64,000 nt of DNA from the NCBI RefSeq assembly GCF_000001735.4, contig NC_003075.7:17795001-17859000 (forward strand), written 5' to 3'. This document shows positions 1 to 11,639 of this stretch, one piece after another (position 1 is the stretch's first letter; every line of letters starts with the position of its first letter). The DNA is from Arabidopsis thaliana. Its lineage: Eukaryota > Streptophyta > Magnoliopsida > Brassicales > Brassicaceae. A program made the position numbers and the translations under genes. The notes under the pieces are model-generated. The model saw only the letters and a program-made list of their open reading frames with translations, was not told the origin of the DNA and ran no database searches.

Positions 1-1361
1 AATCCTAGATATAGACAAAGTTTTTGAAATGTTCTTAGAGGAAATGAATGGTAGGAAGGTGTCAAAATTTTCGATGCCATTTTGGGAAAAAGAAATACTT
101 TATTGTTTTGAAAATCAATTCATAAGTTTGTTAATTTGAACATAAGAATATTCAGGACATGTACGTCAATTTATATCCACCCCAATGGGGTTAGATCGCT
201 TAAAGGCAACTATGGTTAGTTTGGACTTTTGAAACGTATAAATCGTTTTCTCTTTTTATTTCAAACTAGTAATAGTAGAAAGTAATAAGTTAGCGATTAA
301 TTGGCACATATATGTCGTATAAAAAGATAACTAAACATTTGAACCAAACAAAAGATAACTAAACATCAATTTCTAATTTCTAATTGGCACTATATCCAGG
401 TGCAAAACGTCTGAATCGTGTATATATAATAAATCTGGAGCTAGATTCACATAATCTTCACTGGATCATATTATCATAAATACCCTTTTTTGTCTAGTTC
501 CGTTGCAATAATATGTAATATATATATTATATATACACGATTCAGACGTTTTGCACCTGGATATAGTGTTTGTATATATGCATATGTACACATATTATCT
601 ATTGTTTTGTGAAATGTGAAACCATAATTGTTCATTTTTCGCATTGCGGATATAATATTTTTATTATAGCTGAAAGAAAGAGAAGGATAGTTATCCACTT
701 TCCGAATCCACGATTTGTCCAACTTTGTTAGTATCCTATGATTATCCTTGTTGTTCTCTAACACGGAAGGAAAGACTTGGTCGTCATGCCGCATTCCTTG
801 CCTTGATTATCCAAGTGATAATTTTTTTTTTTATTATGATTTTCTGAATCTAGAATGTCTTGGACTGGGTACTTTGTTGTATTTGACAGTGCTAATTTAC
901 CATATGTTACTTTGAATTCAAATTACTCTTACTCATAATGACAGTAATCAATCAAATTCAATATAAATTGCTCTAAATTTTTGTGCACCAATAACTTGCT
1001 CTAACTCCTCCCAAAAAATTATTACTACAAACTTTAGTGATTTGGTATAAGATTGAACAGACTTACAAAATATAAACCATATAATACAAATACATAAACG
1101 GAAGTGCTTTACATCTTTGGAAACAGCAATATAATACATAAAGGGGGAAAGAACCAAATAGAGAAAAAAAGAGAAGTGAATTTTCAACTAATTTAATCTT
1201 ATTTATATATAGAATTATAGATAATTAACAGATAAGAAAACCTCCAATCAAACTTATAAAAAAAAAAAAACATTTTCATGGCAAACCACTTATGTTTCGT
1301 CCATGTGTTCAACAAGATCTCCCACAGTAGAAATTGACGAGAAGCATGAAAGTTAATACAA
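1..1361. other. Intergenic, 3' side of bHLH25
   Basis: AT-rich DNA without a recognisable gene. It holds a 17-bp direct repeat (322-338 and 350-366, AAAAGATAACTAAACAT) and the inverted repeat described separately. A minus-strand open frame of 106 codons (474-794) runs through one arm of that repeat. I see no domain in it and doubt it is a gene. The 3'UTR of bHLH25 probably occupies roughly 1200-1361. Confidence 0.6.
388..568. repeat. Perfect 43-bp inverted repeat, 95-bp spacer
   Basis: Positions 388-430 and 526-568 are exact reverse complements over 43 bases (core TTTTGCACCTGGATATAGTG on the right arm). The spacer is 431-525. Flanks do not extend the match. A transcript on either strand would fold into a long, mismatch-free hairpin. 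It could be a small foldback transposon, a young hairpin small-RNA locus, or a chance local inversion-duplication. No transposase or obvious target-site duplication is visible. Confidence 0.85.
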
Positions 1362-2647
1362 TCATATGAAATTCGACAAAGCAGACCTTAAGCTCTTTAC
1401 AACATCCATGAGTGTCATGTCGAAATCACTCTCCTTCTGAAAAATAAACATCAAGCGATGTTACTCTAAAATTAAGAACAAGTTCTTCATTTATATGTAT
1501 AAGTGTATGCCTGAATATACATTTGCATACCTTAGCTATAATGGTGATATCAAGAGTTGGTCCAAAATTCAATACACTTGAATTAGTTATCAAGATATGA
1601 AGTTTCTCAATCTCGGCCATAATCTTGGCAAGATGACCCTTTTGCTTCTCGCAAAGGATCTTGATTAGAACATCTTCATCCGAGAATCTTACCTCGATCT
1701 CGGGAAGATCCAAGTCCGAGAAGCCATCTTCACAAGAAGAAGAGAATGATTGATTATTATCGTCCAAGATCAGCTTAGACTTCTTCACAAGAACCATTGA
1801 TTCCAATCTTCTTTCTTTCTTCTGTTCCTCCAACTCTCCCACTCTTTCTTGGAGATACTTTATATGCTTTAATGCATCTCCCAACACAGAAGCCTTGTCC
1901 ATCTATGCACGCAATTAGAAAAAAATTACACCTATAGATTCAAAAACATGTATTTTTTTGAAAAAGGTAATCAAGAAGGAAGATCTGATGGTATGTATAC
2001 CTTTTTAAGGCCAGGAACTAGAGCGGAAAGAGCTACGAATCTTTGAGTAAGCTTCTCTCTACGTTTTCTTTCGGCTATTATGTGATCCTGAGCATTGGAT
2101 TGGTTTCTTGAAAACGGTTGAGCCCTCTTGGTCCCTTTTCGATTAAACTCATCACTCTTCTGGTGTGGTTGCACTTGAGCCTCTAATTTTGGGCTAAAGA
2201 TTGAGTTTAGGTAGGTGGGAGAGTACTCGTGTTCCATATCATTTGAACCATAATCTTCGAAAGAGAGAATTCTTGAGGAAGAATGACGGTGAATATGATG
2301 GGGCTTTGAATTTGGAGGAAGATGAGAAGAAGGTGATATGTAAGTTGTCTCAAGGATCTTTGGTGGTTTCATTTCGATCAAATCATCATAAGAGGGATCA
2401 TTGTTGGTCGTGAAAGAGTGTGGAAAAATGTATTGAGCTTCTTGGACCTCTCCCACTATTGAGTTCATGTGAAACTGTTGAATTATGCTATTTTCTTCTA
2501 TTTCCTAAAATATAACATCACACCCAAAAGAAAAAAGAACAAAAAACAATGAAAAACAGTCCCAGATGACAACATATATACATGAGTGTATGTGTTTATG
2601 CGCATATATACCTGCTCAGAAAACCATCTTGTGGATAAGATACTCAT
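1362..2647 (-). CDS. BHLH25: bHLH transcription factor bHLH25
   Basis: Four coding exons, 2647-2612, 2504-2001, 1902-1531 and 1436-1362, give 328 aa; all junctions are GT-AG and in phase. The basic region starts near residue 150 and contains IIAERKRREKL, with the His-Glu-Arg set that in plant bHLH proteins predicts G-box (CACGTG) binding. An intron splits the bHLH between LVPGLKK and MDKASVLGDALKHIKYL, a placement common in subgroup IVa. The C-terminal ~90 residues resemble the ACT-like dimerisation fold of this subgroup. A 5'UTR intron (2667-2860) is likely, from donor GCTG|GTGAG and acceptor TTCAG. Expected role: nuclear transcriptional regulator acting as homo- or heterodimer. The match to AT4G37850 rests on length and recall. 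Confidence 0.93.
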
Positions 2648-2938
2648 TGCTGTTGCCTCTGAAAATCTGAAAATGGTAAAAAGAATATTAGTGTATGATT
2701 TATAAACAAGAAACTGTATTTAACCAAGAAAAAAGATAAATTAGCAGATCATCTTGGGTTTCAAATACAAGATTTGACGTATAGTAAAAACCCAAGATCA
2801 AGAAACATTTAGTAAGGGTTGAGATTTATGTTTTTTGAATCACAAAGAAATAAAACTCACCAGCTTCTAGGAGAAGAGAGAGAGAGAAGAGAGATTTGTG
2901 TGTGAAAACAGTGGAATGCACATGCATATATGTACATG

Positions 2939-2946
2939 TATATATA
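2939..2946 (-). promoter_or_regulatory. TATA box of bHLH25
   Basis: TATATATA on the minus strand, about 80 bp upstream of the inferred 5'UTR splice donor, so about 30-40 bp from a transcription start near 2900. An AGAGAG-rich tract (2872-2892) lies in the presumed leader. Confidence 0.5.
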
Positions 2947-4436
2947 GAGATGGACACACATATGAAGTAATTTGCACGTGTGAAAGGCAATACTACTCAA
3001 CTTTCACACTAAAAATATTCCTTTTTTCTCACAGCATTTGGGTGTCAAAACTAATTAATTATATTATAGATTGTTTTATATTTGTCAAATTTCACAGGTT
3101 GTTCAAAGTTACTCATTGACGTATACAGTATTTTGAGGTCCTATTTGAATGAATATAAAAATGTTGCGGGCCGGAGACAAAAAGGGTATTCGTCTATTGA
3201 ATATATCAGGTTTTTGAGTTTATATTATTAAGTGTATTTTTAGGGTTTCTTCTTAGAAACAAAAAAAATCGCCTCAATTTTTATTTTGTTTTGATATATG
3301 TTTACTCATCTTGTTTCCCTTGGTTTTATTTTTAAAAAAATATTAGTTTCTCCATAAATACATTTTTCAAAATGCATCCAAATTTGACATGAATTTATGT
3401 ATCAGGTGTGGTATGCGAATATGAAACCAATTAAAAATCAAAACTGTTCAAAAAAATATTTTCTAACATCATATAAAAATATTAAACCTTATGACGCGCA
3501 TCAAAATGTTGTTGGCCAATTGTAAAAACATTTGTATATAGAAAGCTTGTATTCAAATTCTGCTATTATTACTGAGTAATAAACTTATATATATAGTCAA
3601 GTAATTTATACTAAAGTGTCCTTCACTCACTATCTGAATATGTATGTTGTTGAAGAACCAATAAAAGGAAAGCATTCATGATTAATTTTCATAAATTTCT
3701 TATGATAAGCGAACTTATGATAAGCAAAAATAGACAGAAGATGACAGGAAACTTTCCATAATCAAATTGTGGGTCCAATTGAATATAATCTAATACATAT
3801 TCCCATTAGTTTTATACTTTTCTCTTGTAAACTAAAAATGTGACACCAACCAAAGATCTCGCTACGATTTTATGGTATATTATATGGTATTGGTTACGAC
3901 ATTAATTATTTCCACGAATTTTCTTTTTTTCAAGAAAATTGTAAATTCAACAATAAAAAAAAGATTAAAGTATGATTTGAATTTAACCATTGGCGTTCTC
4001 TTCTAAAAGCTCTCATCTTTTATACACAGTTTGATTAAATGTGTGAATCACCATGACTGTCAAAGACGTTCGATTATGAACAAACAAAATCACAAAAGTT
4101 TATATTTTATTCAATCAGAATATTCAAACATTATACTACAAGTGATCGACACTAAGATAATTTTTACTTTCCTGGAACTCATGTGTCTTGTGTCTTGTGC
4201 AAACGTGCTACTCTTAATATATAATCGATTAGGTAAAAATAATCAATCAAACATGAAACTCTTTTATGTAAAGTTGATATTTTAAGTCAAGTATTTGTCG
4301 GAATTGTTGAACTTCATAGAAATGGTAAGCTAGGTAAACAAAATATACTTGGGATATTATAATCTAAGTACTAAAATAGAAATAAAAGCCAGTTCACTTA
4401 CAACTAGATCTCTCCCTCTTTTCCTCCATTACTACG

Positions 4437-4880
4437 CCCCATGACAGAAGCATCTTGGCGCCTGCAAACCAAATTCAGTGTTTTACAAATCTCCATAAAA
4501 ATTTAATACTAAATCCCTCGAATTTTATATTTTTATATAGTATTTCATTTCTCAAGATCTAAATACTAAATTAACTATAATATTATCATGAGTATATTTT
4601 ACTCTATAGTATAAAATGTGATAGAGTATATATACAGTACATTGTACACATTTACAAATAGACGATTATTTTGTTTCTATCTTTTTCTTCTTTCTCTTTC
4701 ACTCTCTCTCTCAAGAGTTTGTTACAGAAGATTGAAGATTCCTGATATGGTATCAAAGCATCTAAATATTTAACAGTTTTCTGGATCTATATCACTATAT
4801 TACTATATCACATCACCAAGACAGTACATCCCATGAAATATAAGCATCTTGGCTCTTGCAAACAAAATTTAGTGTATTTT
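4437..4880 (+). repeat. Diverged direct duplication flanking the LTR remnant
   Basis: About 50 bp at 4437-4486 (CCCCATGACAGAAGCATCTT start) recur at 4829-4880 with substitutions; both copies share AAGCATCTTGG, TTGCAAAC or CTGCAAAC, and a TTTAGTGT-like end. Further downstream both copies continue with TTTCTCAAGATCTAA (near 4549 and 5037). The duplication therefore spans a few hundred bp with a period near 395 bp. It probably belongs to the same old element. Confidence 0.6.
4560..4759 (+). mobile_element. Copia-type LTR remnant with primer binding site
   Basis: The stretch has the composition of the 3' part of an Arabidopsis Copia LTR: a TATA-like tract and ACATTGTACACA (about 4640-4650), then pyrimidine-rich CTTTCTCTTTCACTCTCTCTC (about 4690-4712). 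At 4748-4759 follows TGGTATCAAAGC, one mismatch from TGGTATCAGAGC, the usual primer binding site complementary to initiator tRNA-Met. No gag-pol frame follows, so only a decayed fragment remains. The left border is not defined. Confidence 0.6.
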
Positions 4881-5588
4881 TTTTACTTCTGCATAAAAAA
4901 AAAAATCTGATAAGTTGGCGTCAAAAATAAAAATAAATAATAATTAATATTAGGGGCCCTTATATTATTCCTTTTCTAAAGCTCCAAGTACACATACATG
5001 ATGATTAGGTTGTTAATTTTAAAATCTTATTGTCCATTTCTCAAGATCTAATTCTAAATAGTTTCCTGGATCCGTATCGTTGGGTAACGTGAGAGAATAA
5101 TTAGTTTTTGAAGTCAAAACCCTAAAATTGAAACCAAAGAGATCAAACAGTAGATACAGAAAAATAGAGAAACCTTATTATAAGCTTTTGCATTATGTCA
5201 TGTAAGAAACACTTTAGTGAGACTTGAACAATTTTTATTATTATCTTCTCTGCCATTATGTGTTGGTTGATAAATATATAGCAATTGGCCCTATAATTGA
5301 TGGATTTGCTGTAGATTTGCTATGGATTTGATAGCACTCTTCATCCTAATCCTCAGTTTTGAACAAAAATGAACCAAAAGAAGACTTCAAAACCCTGTTT
5401 CAGATTGAAATCTTGTTGACATCAATTTGATCCCTAAGAAGAGGGAAAGAATAAATGGTCAAGTCTCACCTAAGTGTAACAAACAAAGAACAATCAAACA
5501 AATGCCAATCATTGCCTGATAAAGAAAACAGAAAGAAAAAAAACTTTCCTTGCGTAAAACTCTACCTGATTATTAACAATATCAGAAA

Positions 5589-6907
5589 TCAAAGAAGAAA
5601 AGTAACTTTGAAATTAGAAACGCGTAGATTCTTTAACCCTAAACCACAATTCTTCAAATGGCTAAGTTTCTGCTTCTTCTGCCTTCTCACTCTTTCTTCT
5701 TCCTCTACCAACCGCAGTTGTTCCGCGTCTTCTTTCTTCGCAAGTCTCTCACTGTATCAAACAACAAACAAACAAGAACATTGGTGTCCCGGGAAGATTC
5801 TAAAACTACATTGAAAACATCTGAATAAATAATAACATACCTCCGTTTCTCTTCCCTCATGATATCATCAAAGTTGGCTTCCATGCACCTATCATCATAG
5901 TCTTCGTCACGCCCTGCAAAACGATCAGTCTTGCACATCTTTCTAACCATTTGCAAGGCCAAATCATCTTCTGACATTTTCACAGGCTTTTTCTTCACTC
6001 GCTTCAATGGTGGTTTGCTAATCAACTGGTGTTTCGCAGGAGGCAGTTGCGACCTTGTGAGTTCCAAGGAAACATTTCTCTGTTCTACCCTTTGTTGTTT
6101 AGAATCATGTCTCAATGGCTTTGTTGAGGACAGTGGTCTCTGATGGCCTAATTTGGAACTTGGTTGGCCCTTCTTGTTCATTGATTTCCGCTTTTGAGAG
6201 TTAATTGCCGAATCCTCCCTCGTGTGAGCTTGTACATTATTTGATGAACCTGGTCTTGGCTGCATTTGGCTCTCTGTGGAACTTGGTCTAGAAGTAGGTG
6301 GTTCCTTGATGGAAACAGGAAGCTGAGCATCATCAGAGAAAAGGAATGAGTAGTCTCTTCCATCCTTAAGTTTTTCAGCTTTTCGTTTGACCTCATTCGC
6401 ATTCTTAGTCCCTGAAGCATCATTCATTAGAACAGAACTTTTCTTCTGTACACAAGACACAAAACAGTTTTAAAAAGAGTAAGAAAAAAAAACACTTGCA
6501 ACGTCAAAAATGTGAAAAAGAAGGATCTGATGAGACATACGTTTTGAATAGAGTTTAACATTTTAGCTGCTGATGTCTCGTTTTCTAAAAGAGGCTTGCT
6601 TTCTTGTAAGACTCTTGAAGCAATAACAGTCTGAGAAGGACCAAAAAAGGAACCAAAGCTGCAAAAACAGAGTTTTTTTTTTGTTTGTAAAAGCAGAGTT
6701 AGAATATTCAATTCATGCTAATCTCTTTGAACACAACACAAATACACAATCAAAACTAGAAAATAAAACTTACTCGTACGGAAGATTACTTTTGCTCTGA
6801 TGTAACTGTGTCTGTGAGGTTGGAGCAATAATAGTATCTCCGCTTTGCATCTTCGTCCTAATCGATTCCTTAATCCGTTGACGCAATTCAAGAAACTCTG
6901 ATTGCAT
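5589..6907 (-). CDS. SPT2 chromatin protein family member
   Basis: Four coding exons, 6907-6774, 6658-6541, 6445-5841 and 5751-5589, give 339 aa, with phases closing at each junction. The start is the first Met (MQSEFLELRQRIKESI) of the first coding exon; a 5'UTR intron probably ends near 6950, its donor being AAAC|GTAAG near 7313. The middle is low-complexity, rich in Ser, Pro, Lys and Gln. The conserved C-terminal SPT2 block reads MSEDDLALQMVRKMCKTDRF and continues with an acidic DEDYDD stretch and the REEKRR motif, then a basic coiled tail (KKEDAEQLRLVEEERVRRQ). SPT2 proteins bind histones H3-H4 and act in transcription-coupled nucleosome recycling in the nucleus. The match to AT4G37860 is recall; the annotated protein may differ slightly at the ends. 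Confidence 0.88.
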
Positions 6908-7419
6908 ATTTCTTGGAAGACAACTTGTCGTAGTAATTAGTGCCTGCAATTTAAAGATCTTTAATTCAATATGTGTGTATTCACATCAAAACACGTCAAA
7001 ATATCTACAAGAAGCAACTGTAAAAAGAAATTGATCTGCTTCAAGAACAACCACAAAATTAGGGCTTCTGCGTCATATCAATCAAGTTCACAGAACGTTA
7101 CCATAACTAAATAGGGTTCGGGTTCTGTTTCTTACACAGAATCAGGCTCTAATGCCAATTCCCAAACCAAAACTCTAAAATCTTTATGAATTAGTCTAAA
7201 AGGTGAAGTTAACTTACGATTCAAGTTAGTCAAAATCTCTAAACTAAATCCCTCGTTAAGAGGAAGTAACATTGAAATCGACAGAAACACATTTGGAGAA
7301 AAGATAACTTACGTTTGAGAAACGTAGTCACGCGAATGAAGCGAAAACTGGTTTCAGTCTGAACTCTGAAGCTTTTGCTTGGGAATGACTTTAATGGAGA
7401 GATCAAGAAATACAAAAAG

Positions 7420-7973
7420 ACGTTGAGGCACTGAGACGCTTTTTATACGCAAATAGAGTTTTCCTTTCTTTTTTTTTACAAATTTCCTTTTTTCAGTCAC
7501 TACAATTTTTTCGTTTTCACAAAAGTCGAAAGAAATAATTAAAGTAATATATACAGATGTATGTTTGTGTTCAGTCGCTAAAAGGAGTTATGTATTAACC
7601 ATATATTAATTTACTTTTTGTCAACGACCATAAATTATAATTTACTATACTTTACTTGTAATGAATAAAGTTATAAAGTTTTCTATCCATTTTGAAAATC
7701 ATCATCAGATTGGACCAGAATTTATATTATTCGTACTTGGTTCTATCATGTAAATGTTGGCAAAGGCCCAACAAAAATATATGACGATGGATAGTAATAA
7801 ATTACATATAGTCATCATCATTATCCATATCGCACCACATTTGGAACATTAAATTCTCTCTATTATTCAGAGAGATTATCACAGCAAAGAAAAACACAAA
7901 GTCTCATTTTATTCTTCTTAATAATAGTAGATCTTTCTTTCTTTTCGACAACATCATTCAGAGTTTGGTTTTT
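7420..7973. other. Intergenic, SPT2 promoter and PCK1 3'UTR
   Basis: Positions about 7420-7700 are the promoter of the SPT2 gene; a TATA-like sequence (GCGTATAAAAAG on the minus strand) lies at about 7437-7448. Positions about 7860-7973 are the 3'UTR of PCK1. Nothing else is recognisable. Confidence 0.55.
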
Positions 7974-10900
7974 CTAAAAGATAGGACCAGCAGCGAGAAT
8001 CTCCTCCGTAAGCTTACCATCCACACCAATCTTATGGTTAGCAAAAACCTCGAAGTTCTTCTTGAACAGACCTCCCAGTTTCACCAGAGTATCTTTGTGT
8101 GCCTTCTTATCAGACCACTGCATTTTCATTAAACCCAAATCAACAAAAAATTGTTCATCATCACTTAAGCAATTACATTATACAGATTTGCAGAAACTTA
8201 CGGAGTTGACGGGGTCCAAGATCTCTGAAGGTATCCCTTCGATCTCAGTTGGGATTTCAAATCCAAAGATTTCGGTTTTCTTGTAGTTTGCCTTCAAGAG
8301 ACTGCCCGAATGGATTGCATCGATGATCTTTCTAGTGTATGCCAGCTTGATTCTGTTTCCAACACCATAACTGCAGGAAATAAAACATTACAGATCATGT
8401 TAATAGCCTACAAACATGTGTTACAAGGCAGCGTTTTGTTGTATCGATTTCCATAGAAGGACATATATACCTGCCACCAGACCAACCAGTGTTGACGAGC
8501 CAACCAGTAGCACCTTGTGACTTCATCTTCTCAGCTAACATAGCTGCATACTTTGTGGGATGCAACATTATGAAAGCTGCACCAAAGCAAGCTGAGAATG
8601 TTGCTGTTGGCTCCTTGATACCATCCTCTGTGCCAGCAACCTATATATGTTGCACATCTTTGGTTATGCTTTTGAAATTTATGAAGACGATGTGCAAAAT
8701 AAAGACTTTTACTTTGGCCTTACCAGAGCAGTGTAACCACTGATGAAGTGGTACATGGTTTGTGCCAGATTCAGCTTGCTCACAGGTGGGAGAACACCAA
8801 AGGCATCACAAGCCAGAAGTATCACATTTGTCGGGTGTGGACCAACACAAGGTATTTTCGCATTTGGAATGAACTCAATTGGGTAGGCAGCACGTGTGTT
8901 CTCTGCAACCAAAGAGAATCGAAAATGATCATTCTGTTAATTGTGAGGACGAAGAGAATGAAAGAAATAACAATTGTTTTACCTGTAACAGATTTATCAG
9001 AGTAATCCACTTCTCTGGTGTGCTCATCAAACACAACATTTTCCAAAACTGCAACAAGATCAGAATCTTATTGTTATATCACTGCTTTATGTTTTTTTCT
9101 CAAAAACAATTCCAACGTACTGTCTTTCTACCTGTTCCAAACTTGATAGCGTTCCAGATATCAGGCTCCTTCTCCCTCGAAAGATCAACACACTTAGCAT
9201 AGCACCCACCCTCAATGTTCGAAACACCAGTCTCAGTCCAACAATGCTCATCATCTCCAATAAGATACCTGTTGTGATCAGTAGACAGCGTTGTCTTCCC
9301 GGTACCTAAAATCATCATTCATAGAAAACAAAAAACACAATCATCAATCTCAATTCACCCGCTAAACTCAACAAAGAGGCAAGCAGTTCTCAAGTCAGTT
9401 CAGCAGTAATTGTATTGTATCATTTGATTTATCGTTCCTTCCATCATCACCCAACACCATAGTTGGTACTGTCTCTACTATACCTGAAAGTCCAAAGAAG
9501 AGAGCAACATCTCCATCTTTTCCCATATTGCATCCAGAATGAAGGGAGAGAATACGACGCTTAGGCATAAGGTAATGCATCACACTGAAAAGACCCTTCT
9601 TCATTTCCCCAGCATACTGAGTACCAAGTATAACCATTTCCCTCCTAGCCAGATTAAGGTCTACGCTAGTGGACGAAGTCATGTAATGAGTGTAACGATT
9701 ACATGGAAACTGCCCAGCATTGTATATAGTAAAATCCGGAGTACCAAAGCTCTCAAGCTCCTCCTGAGTTGGTCGGATACACCTGACACCCTCCCCAGTT
9801 ACTAATTTGTTGTTTTCTTTCACCCACAATAATGGATTGACATACAAGGAGTCAATAATGATTTTACTTACATGTTGTGCATAAACAATGAATGGTAAGC
9901 TCTAGCTGAGACAATCCTGACTTTGATTCTGTTCTCTGGATCCCAGTTTAAGTATTGGTCATTGACAAAGACCTAAAAACCCCAACAACAACAGAAATTT
10001 CATAAACTTAGATCAAAAGTTCTACACTCAACAACATTGATTAAAGTTTTCAAAATTTAATACCTTTTCCAAGGAATTCAAGTAATCAACAGCTCTTTCT
10101 CTGTTCACCATGAAAGTATGTTCATCCATTTCGATATTCGGCGAACCCCTAAAATCAAAATCAAACTCCAAAATCAATAAACGAAAACAGAGCATAAACC
10201 CAAAAACTCCATCAATCAAAATCGAGATTAGGAATACTCACTTTCCCCACCAAAGCTCATCCTCAGTAGTAGCATCTCTAACAACACGCTTATCTCTGGG
10301 AGCACGACCAGTCTTAGCACCAGAAAGCGTCGCCAAAGCTCCATTAGAAGTGATAAACGAACCTTTCTCATACTTAATAGCTTGCTCATAAAGCTCTACA
10401 AACAACAAAATCACAAACCAAATCTATCAAACTCGTTGCAGAAACATTTATCAATATTCAGATTCGGATTCTAGGTTTATTTGTTGACCTGCAGGCGAAA
10501 GATTGTAGAGGACGTGAGTAAACTTCAAGGAGCTATCACTGACAGCACCAGTAGCCGGAGAAAAGATAGAATGATGTTGGCCGTGAGCGTACGCCGGAGT
10601 AGTTGAACCATCGGTCTTCTTCTCCGCCGGATCTCCTCTCACCACCTTTGGTCCTGACTCTCTCGTTAACGATGCTAACGATGCACTGTTTCACAATTAA
10701 TCAAAATTAGTTTCCACGTGTCGTTTTAAACACGTGTCATGTACATTAAAGTATTATTTTCTGGTAATAGTCACAATAGCGCATTAACTTGTCCATAAAT
10801 GTCTAATCCAAAAATAAACAAAAACAAATTATATTGCCGAATTAAAGGAAGAAATAGTAATTGAAAATTTTCAAGTTTAGTGTATATCACGTCAGAAATA

Positions 10901-11332
10901 TTTAATACTACACCATATATTTAGCTAAAAGACACTTTTTCCATGAAAATGATCGGACACGAAAACGCAATAATCTTCCTTAATTCGATATAAAGTATGT
11001 TATAAACAAAAGTAACGTATGAATAATCTGTATATGTGAAGTTATTATAAGGACCTGATAGATTGAAGCTGAATCTTCTGACGCTCCTCCTCGGAGACGG
11101 CGGCAAAAGCAGCGGCGGCGTTTTGGTTGATCGGTGTGGTAGGAGCAGAACGTTTCTTCTGTAACGAATGAAGCTCATCGATGGTTGTGGCATTCACCGT
11201 CGGACCACTATCGTCGTGGCAGACTCCGCTACCTCTCTTTGCTGCTCCGGTCGTTATCTTCGGCATCACCGGTCCTTTAGGGAAACTAAACCCTCCGTCA
11301 CCGTTAGTAGCATTTCCGTTACCGGCCGACAT
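7974..11332 (-). CDS. PCK1: Phosphoenolpyruvate carboxykinase (ATP)
   Basis: Twelve coding exons: 11332-11055, 10685-10489, 10395-10242, 10148-10064, 9972-9872, 9782-9484, 9305-9132, 9048-8983, 8902-8724, 8640-8471, 8370-8202, 8117-7974. They give 671 aa, the length of Arabidopsis PCK1 (AT4G37870). The enzyme converts oxaloacetate and ATP to PEP, CO2 and ADP in the cytosol and is the key step of gluconeogenesis from seed oil. The kinase P-loop [11 protein letters not shown] (near residue 370) is split by an intron. An N-terminal extension of about 110 residues ([15 protein letters not shown] start), rich in Ser/Thr and basic residues, is typical of plant PEPCK and carries phosphorylation sites in other species. 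A 5'UTR intron (11340-11429) is likely. The C terminus is [10 protein letters not shown]. Confidence 0.97.
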
Positions 11333-11583
11333 CTTTTTCCTGTAACCACAACACAAAAAAAAGACAGAGTTACGAAGTTGATTACACTCGTACTGATATT
11401 AAAATTACCATCGACGTTAAAAATTTTACCGGAGGAAGAGAGATCACGAACAAGAAGAGGCTGAGAAAGATTAAAGAGACTAATGATCGGAGGAGAAGAT
11501 CATTTAACGTTTTCAAGGGATGATACAAAATGATGCGAATGTGAAGAGAAGCGAAAGTGGTTTTTTAAAGGTTAGATTTTTAG

Positions 11584-11627
11584 AACCATGGTTAATAATG
11601 AACCGTGAGAGTGTTAACCATGGTTAA
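11584..11627. promoter_or_regulatory. Paired palindromes upstream of PCK1
   Basis: AACCATGGTT (11584-11593) and TTAACCATGGTTAA (11614-11627) are perfect palindromes with the same core. Their centres are 32 bp apart, close to three helical turns. They lie about 255-295 bp upstream of the PCK1 start codon, near or just upstream of the likely transcription start. A dimeric factor site is plausible but I do not know the factor. Confidence 0.45.
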
Positions 11628-11639
11628 GATCTATCTTCC

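Larger units (their letters stand above)
2950..5588. other. Intergenic, bHLH25 promoter to SPT2 3' end
   Basis: Long AT-rich stretch. From 2950 to about 4400 I see nothing except the distal bHLH25 promoter. From 4437 to 5080 it contains transposon-like material (LTR remnant and diverged duplication, listed separately). The segment 5090-5588 is the downstream flank and 3'UTR of the SPT2 gene. Short open frames here show no family features. Confidence 0.6.

Noticed and set aside
474-794. Minus-strand frame of 106 codons near the inverted repeat
   Set aside because: No recognisable domain, it runs through a repeat arm and has AT-rich, non-coding composition.
7974-11332. Retention-type alternative forms of PCK1
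   Set aside because: Several introns are readable for a short distance, but each hits stops or breaks the phase. The 12-exon model gives the exact family length.
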